Source of the DNA: an uncultured Acidimicrobiales bacterium
GTDB lineage: Bacteria; Actinomycetota; Acidimicrobiia; Acidimicrobiales; SZUA-35
Reading direction: 5' to 3'
DNA length: 64,000 nucleotides
Assembly (NCBI GenBank): GCA_937922785.1
Contig: CALAJQ010000018.1
Location: 1 to 64,000, forward strand
Shown here: positions 60,555-64,000 of the stretch, piece after piece
How the letters are laid out: the number at the start of each line of letters is the position of its first letter
Numbering within the stretch: the stretch's first letter is position 1
Position numbers and translations under genes: made by a program
The notes under the pieces: generated by a model
Seen by the model: the letters and a program-made list of their open reading frames with translations, nothing else
Database searches by the model: none
What the model was told of the DNA's origin: nothing

Positions 60555-61169
60555 ATGGGTCCATCCTCGCGCCGGCGAAGAAAACAACGTGGAGCAACGC
60601 TCGTTGAGGCAGCGTTTGTCACGCCAGTCTTTCTGGCGTTGATTTTCGGCATCATTGAGTTCGGATTCTTGTTCCGAAACTATCTGACGGTCAATAACGC
60701 CGCCCTCGCTGGAGCGCGAGCCGCCTCAGTTGCTGGTGATGATGAGGACGGCGACTTTCTGGTTGTCCGGACCGTTGCGCACGCGATTGAGGCTATGGGC
60801 ATTGAGAACCTCGATTTCGTTGTCGTATACCAAGCGTCGGGGCCAGATGATGTTGTTCCTCCCTCGTGTCTTTTTGGTCCATCGTCCGCCCTTAACTGCA
60901 ACCGGTTTACGCAACGGGAGTTCTTCTTGAACCTCGAGTCATCACCAGGTGTGAAGACCGATTGGGCTTGCGCCTCGACCGCTCAGGATCGCTTCTACTG
61001 CCCGACCGGCCGCAACACTCAGAAGCCCCAGGTTCCTGCTGACCCCGAGCTTGAGTACGTCGGCGTTCATGTCCAAGGGCACCACCAGTATCTGACTGGG
61101 TTCTTTGGTAGTTCTACCAAGCTCACCAGCAACCGAATAATCCGCCTCGAGCCGGAGCGTGACCGATGA
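60555..61169 (+). CDS. TadE-like pilus assembly protein 1
   Basis: 204 residues. A basic leader ending RG is followed by ATLVEAAFVTPVFLALIFGIIEFGFLF, the TadE-type class III site with Glu at +5 and a single helix. The exterior part has six Cys, including CLFGPSSALNC and DWACASTAQDRFYC, which may form disulphides. Its family function is an accessory, pseudopilin-like part of Tad pilus systems. ATG 60555 follows GCCGATAG by 7 nt. Its end overlaps the next gene by 4 nt. Confidence 0.82.
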   Translation: MGPSSRRRRKQRGATLVEAAFVTPVFLALIFGIIEFGFLFRNYLTVNNAALAGARAASVAGDDEDGDFLVVRTVAHAIEAMGIENLDFVVVYQASGPDDVVPPSCLFGPSSALNCNRFTQREFFLNLESSPGVKTDWACASTAQDRFYCPTGRNTQKPQVPADPELEYVGVHVQGHHQYLTGFFGSSTKLTSNRIIRLEPERDR

Positions 61170-61789
61170 GAACATGGTTGAGGCGTAAGCCCGAGGACTC
61201 TTCTCGCAGGAGCGAACGTGGCACCGAACTTGTTGAAATAACGCTAGTTCTGCCGCTACTCGTTTTCCTGGTTATGGGCATGCTTGACGCTGGTATGGCT
61301 TGGAAAACCAAGCTTGAAGTTGTGCAGGCAACTCGCCAGGGGGCCCGAATCGGGTCTGCTTTTGGTGATGACGAGTTCGCTGACCAGGAAGCGGTGTTGG
61401 CGGCAATGTCGGTGATTCCGGATTATGTCAATATCGACGTCGACAACACCAATGGCCCAAGGCTTAACTTCATCGTGCTGTATCGAGCCGACGCCAATGA
61501 CGGCGAGCCGACTGATGCCTGCAAGGCCGGTTCGGTCAACGACCTTTGTCTGCACCTAACCCGAGCCCAGGTAGAGCAATTCTTGCTTGACTACGCAGCT
61601 GACCCACTGGCTGATCCCCCGCACCTCGTCCGCGAGTGGGACAACCGCCCAGTGCAGCCTCAGAACCTCCAGTCGCTCGGTATCTATATCGAGGCGACCC
61701 AACCGTCCTTCACTGGCGTGTTTGAAGCACTCCAAACCTGGGACGTGACCGCCAAAACAGTAATGCGAACAGAACCTTTGGTTGAGTAA
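61166..61789 (+). CDS. TadE-like pilus assembly protein 2
   Basis: 207 residues. Leader ending ERG, then TELVEITLVLPLLVFLVMGMLDAGMAW, again a TadE-like processing site with Glu at +5. The exterior contains QATRQGARIGSAFGDDEFADQ, matching the fold of the preceding protein, and two Cys (CKAGSVNDLC). ATG overlaps the first tadE-like stop, and its own TAATG overlaps the next start. Confidence 0.82.
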   Translation: MRTWLRRKPEDSSRRSERGTELVEITLVLPLLVFLVMGMLDAGMAWKTKLEVVQATRQGARIGSAFGDDEFADQEAVLAAMSVIPDYVNIDVDNTNGPRLNFIVLYRADANDGEPTDACKAGSVNDLCLHLTRAQVEQFLLDYAADPLADPPHLVREWDNRPVQPQNLQSLGIYIEATQPSFTGVFEALQTWDVTAKTVMRTEPLVE

Positions 61790-63474
61790 TGAACACTCCC
61801 GTCAAACCTGAAGAAATGCGAACTGAGGTTGAAGCCACCGAATCGAAGGAGTCGGGCTACGTCATAGCCATGACTGCTTTGATGCTCGTCCCGCTTCTTG
61901 TTATGTGCGCCTTCGCAGTTGATGTTGGCTCCTGGTACGCCGACTCCGCTCGGCTGCAGCGCGCCGCAGATGCTGCGGCGTTGGCTTCGGTCGTTTACAT
62001 GCCTGATGAGGATGCAGCTTGGCAAGTGGCCCTCGATGTCGCTGCCCAGAACGGATTTGTCTCCGACATCGGCGTAGGCGGCGCGCCTGTCGCTGGAGGC
62101 AACTCGACGCTCACTTTCCTCGGAGAGGGGGCGACCGTCAACGTTACGATTGAGACTGACGGTGAACTTTTCTTCTCCCAAGCTTTCCTCGGCAATGTCA
62201 ACCTCGCCCGCGTCGCTCAGGCGGAGTACATCGAAGAAGTCCGGATGGGTAACCCCAGTTCTGGCTTAGGAATGGGCAACCTCGAGGATCCATCAGACGT
62301 CGGCGCACTGGCAAACGATGGTTTCTGGTTGGCGATCAATTCAAGTTGTGAGTTGCGAGCTAACGGTGACAACTTTGTAGATCAACTTGGCAACAACTGC
62401 ACAGGAACAGTTAATCCTGTAGGTCGGTTGCCCGTAGCCTCCGGTGGTGCAGGCTGGGACGGCTACACGTTTGTGGCAGACATGCCAGCCGGCGCAGGTG
62501 CTGCTGATCTTCAGATCCGCAATCCTGGATTTTGCGATAACTCCTACTTCGGTGAAGTTCTCGACGCGTCCACCACTTTGGAAGAGCCTGACCTGCTGGC
62601 CAACGTTTACGGTCCAGATACTACCCCATTATTGGCCTCTGACGTTCTTGACCAGATTGGGAGCCGCGTGGCCGGCCCCATTGTTTATGACGGAGATGTC
62701 TACGGGGCAGCATGCGGCTGGCAGACGATCTACACGATTCCTGGCGGCGCCGCCCAGCGCCAGCTGTACTATCTGAAGCTCCAGGCTGATGCCAGCATTG
62801 GTGGCAGCATTGACATCAACACTTTTTCTCTGCGAGTTAAGCCGACCGCGGCAGCTGCCAACGAGGGTCTGTGTACCAGCCTTAGTGATGGTGGATGTCC
62901 TCAGATTTATGCCTTGGACTGGCTGCCGATCTATCGACCGTCCTTCCCAATCCTAGACGTCTTCGGAAATCCGACCTTTGAACCGCATCCGGACGGCCCG
63001 CCAAATCCTCCCGTGCAGGCTTTTGAAAAAACCGCGGAGTTCTTCTTGGCAAATATTCCGGCCTTCCACGAGGGGAAAGTATTCGAGCTGACAATGTTCG
63101 ACCCTGGCGAAGGTATGAAAGAGATCCGGATTCTTGACCCGGACGGCAACTACGTCGACTTCGAATGGCGCCGAGCCAACAACTTTGTGCTTGAGGACCC
63201 CGGGGCGGATGGAGGCTTCGGTCCTAATCACAACGGAGCCACGACCCCGTCCTGTGCCTCGGGCGACCACTGCCTAGATGTCACCGGAAACGCCTTCAAC
63301 GGCGATGCAATTCAGCTGCGCATGGATCTTGACGGCTATTCCTGTCAGGACCTCGGTGGCGGAAATGTTAACTGTTGGTGGAAGGTCGAGTACTTCACCC
63401 AAGGCAGCGGCGTTACAGACCGCACCAACTGGTCGGTTCGCATCATTGGTGACCCGATCCGCCTCACCGAGTAG
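61789..63474 (+). CDS. TadG-like membrane-anchored surface protein
   Basis: 561 residues. A cytoplasmic N-terminus of about 25 residues, one helix (YVIAMTALMLVPLLVMCAFAVDVGSWY) and the TadG/DUF2134-type RLQRAADAAALASVVYMPDE. The large exterior has many Cys (for example CTSLSDGGC and CASGDHC) and Gly/Asp-rich loops, with no clear von Willebrand domain. It completes a coupled TadE-TadE-TadG-like trio inserted between rpmA and obg. The pilus motor genes (tadA, tadB, tadC) are not in the window. Confidence 0.78.
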   Translation: MNTPVKPEEMRTEVEATESKESGYVIAMTALMLVPLLVMCAFAVDVGSWYADSARLQRAADAAALASVVYMPDEDAAWQVALDVAAQNGFVSDIGVGGAPVAGGNSTLTFLGEGATVNVTIETDGELFFSQAFLGNVNLARVAQAEYIEEVRMGNPSSGLGMGNLEDPSDVGALANDGFWLAINSSCELRANGDNFVDQLGNNCTGTVNPVGRLPVASGGAGWDGYTFVADMPAGAGAADLQIRNPGFCDNSYFGEVLDASTTLEEPDLLANVYGPDTTPLLASDVLDQIGSRVAGPIVYDGDVYGAACGWQTIYTIPGGAAQRQLYYLKLQADASIGGSIDINTFSLRVKPTAAAANEGLCTSLSDGGCPQIYALDWLPIYRPSFPILDVFGNPTFEPHPDGPPNPPVQAFEKTAEFFLANIPAFHEGKVFELTMFDPGEGMKEIRILDPDGNYVDFEWRRANNFVLEDPGADGGFGPNHNGATTPSCASGDHCLDVTGNAFNGDAIQLRMDLDGYSCQDLGGGNVNCWWKVEYFTQGSGVTDRTNWSVRIIGDPIRLTE

Positions 63475-63524
63475 GAGCTAGGTCGTTGCCTGTCTTAAAC
63501 ACGGGTCAACTCCCAATGCCGAGC

Positions 63525-63542
63525 GCCTATCCTTGATAGGTG
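63525..63542 (+). promoter_or_regulatory. Leaderless obg promoter within a small palindrome
   Basis: CCTATC-CTT-GATAGG is a perfect 6-bp inverted repeat (63526-63540) that contains TATCCT, a -10 ending 6 nt before the obg GTG (63540). It could be a promoter-overlapping operator or simply a -10 by chance in a palindrome. Confidence 0.4.
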
Positions 63543-64000
63543 TCCAACTTCGTAGACGAGACCAACTTATGTGCCAGGGCCGGTGACGGCGGCGCTGGTT
63601 GCGTGGCGTTTCGACGTGAGGCCCACGTGGCAATGGGCGGTCCAAACGGCGGCGACGGTGGCACGGGTGGATCAGTCTGGCTCGAAGCTGACCGCAACGT
63701 GGCATCACTTCTGGCGTTCCGCGACTATCCGCACCGAATCGCTGAACGTGGCACCCATGGCATGGGCAGCGGCAAGCACGGTAAGTCTGGCCAAGATCTT
63801 GTTGTAAAGGTGCCCGAAGGCACCACTGTTCTAAATCACGAGACCCGAGCGCCTCTAGCTGATCTTGCCAACCACGGTGACCGCTGGCTGGCAGCTCAGG
63901 CTGGCGAAGGGGGCAAGGGCAACGCTCGCTTCCTTTCCAACAAACGCCGGGCCCCAGCCTTTGCCGAACAGGGCGAGGCGGGTGAAGAAATCTGGTACCG
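63540..64000 (+). CDS. obg: GTPase Obg/CgtA, N-terminal part (cut by window end)
   Basis: About 153 residues are visible. The Obg fold is clear: FVDETNLCARAGDGGAGCVAF, HVAMGGPNGGDGGTGGSVWLEAD, GKHGKSGQDLVVKVPEGTTV and GGKGNARFLSNKRRAPAFAEQGE. The G domain lies beyond the window. It is a ribosome-assembly GTPase. GTG 63540 gives a standard N-terminus and has TATCCT 6 nt upstream. In most Actinobacteria it directly follows rpmA; here three TadE/TadG-like genes separate them. Confidence 0.95.
   Translation, partial: MSNFVDETNLCARAGDGGAGCVAFRREAHVAMGGPNGGDGGTGGSVWLEADRNVASLLAFRDYPHRIAERGTHGMGSGKHGKSGQDLVVKVPEGTTVLNHETRAPLADLANHGDRWLAAQAGEGGKGNARFLSNKRRAPAFAEQGEAGEEIWY

Noticed and set aside
1-64000. 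Prophage, insertion sequence or integrase
   Set aside because: No transposase, integrase, phage structural gene or att-like site next to the tRNAs was found. The accessory parts appear as gene insertions without mobility genes.

Overview
The window is a chromosomal segment of an actinobacterium, most likely of the class Acidimicrobiia (an Ilumatobacter-like aquatic lineage). This rests on three things. The block trigger factor - clpP - clpX - folC - ndk - mreBCD - mrdA - rodA - radical SAM (TIGR03960) - DUF2344 (TIGR03936) - RNase E/G - rplU - rpmA - obg is the classic actinobacterial order. GTG starts are abundant. Many genes have a TAnnnT-like -10 element ending 6 to 8 nt before the start codon, which implies leaderless transcripts. 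The class assignment is an inference, and no rRNA is present to confirm it.

1-7 kb: a minus-strand, translationally coupled lipid-type operon holds an acyl-CoA reductase fused to a HAD phosphatase, a LarA-like protein and a cut-off third gene. It diverges from a TetR regulator whose palindromic operator covers its own -10 and start codon. A large membrane-anchored TPM-domain protein with a glycine-rich tail follows. 7-19 kb: ddl and murF are divergent, then come menA, a membrane protein, a J-domain protein, a HAD-VOC fusion divergent from an amidase, a small zinc-ribbon protein, leuS, an enoyl-CoA hydratase and a HIT protein. Two intergenic regions here carry a dispersed palindromic repeat.

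19.5-32.4 kb: the accessory and metabolic region. It holds an orphan molybdopterin hydroxylase large subunit, a divergent reductive-dehalogenase-like protein directly followed by a sucrase/ferredoxin-like Fe-S protein, galM, an FKBP / patatin / zinc-ribbon operon, a glutamate-synthase-like FMN protein preceded by a tiny leader ORF, a phosphoesterase, and a GGDEF-EAL membrane protein. 32.4-39.6 kb: a BMP-type nucleoside ABC transporter (substrate-binding lipoprotein, double ATPase with no canonical start codon, two permeases) runs into a nuclease lipoprotein and glnS with overlapping ends. This looks like a nucleic-acid scavenging unit. 39.7-42.6 kb: a 959-residue secreted propeller/Fn3 protein, then tRNA-Gly and tRNA-Pro on the minus strand.

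43-64 kb: the conserved proteostasis, cell-wall and ribosome backbone. It is interrupted twice by surface-appendage genes: two 259-residue Flp-leader-like paralogues between folC and ndk, and a TadE-TadE-TadG-like trio between rpmA and obg. These two insertions, the reductive-dehalogenase/ferredoxin pair and the dispersed repeat family are the most unusual items.
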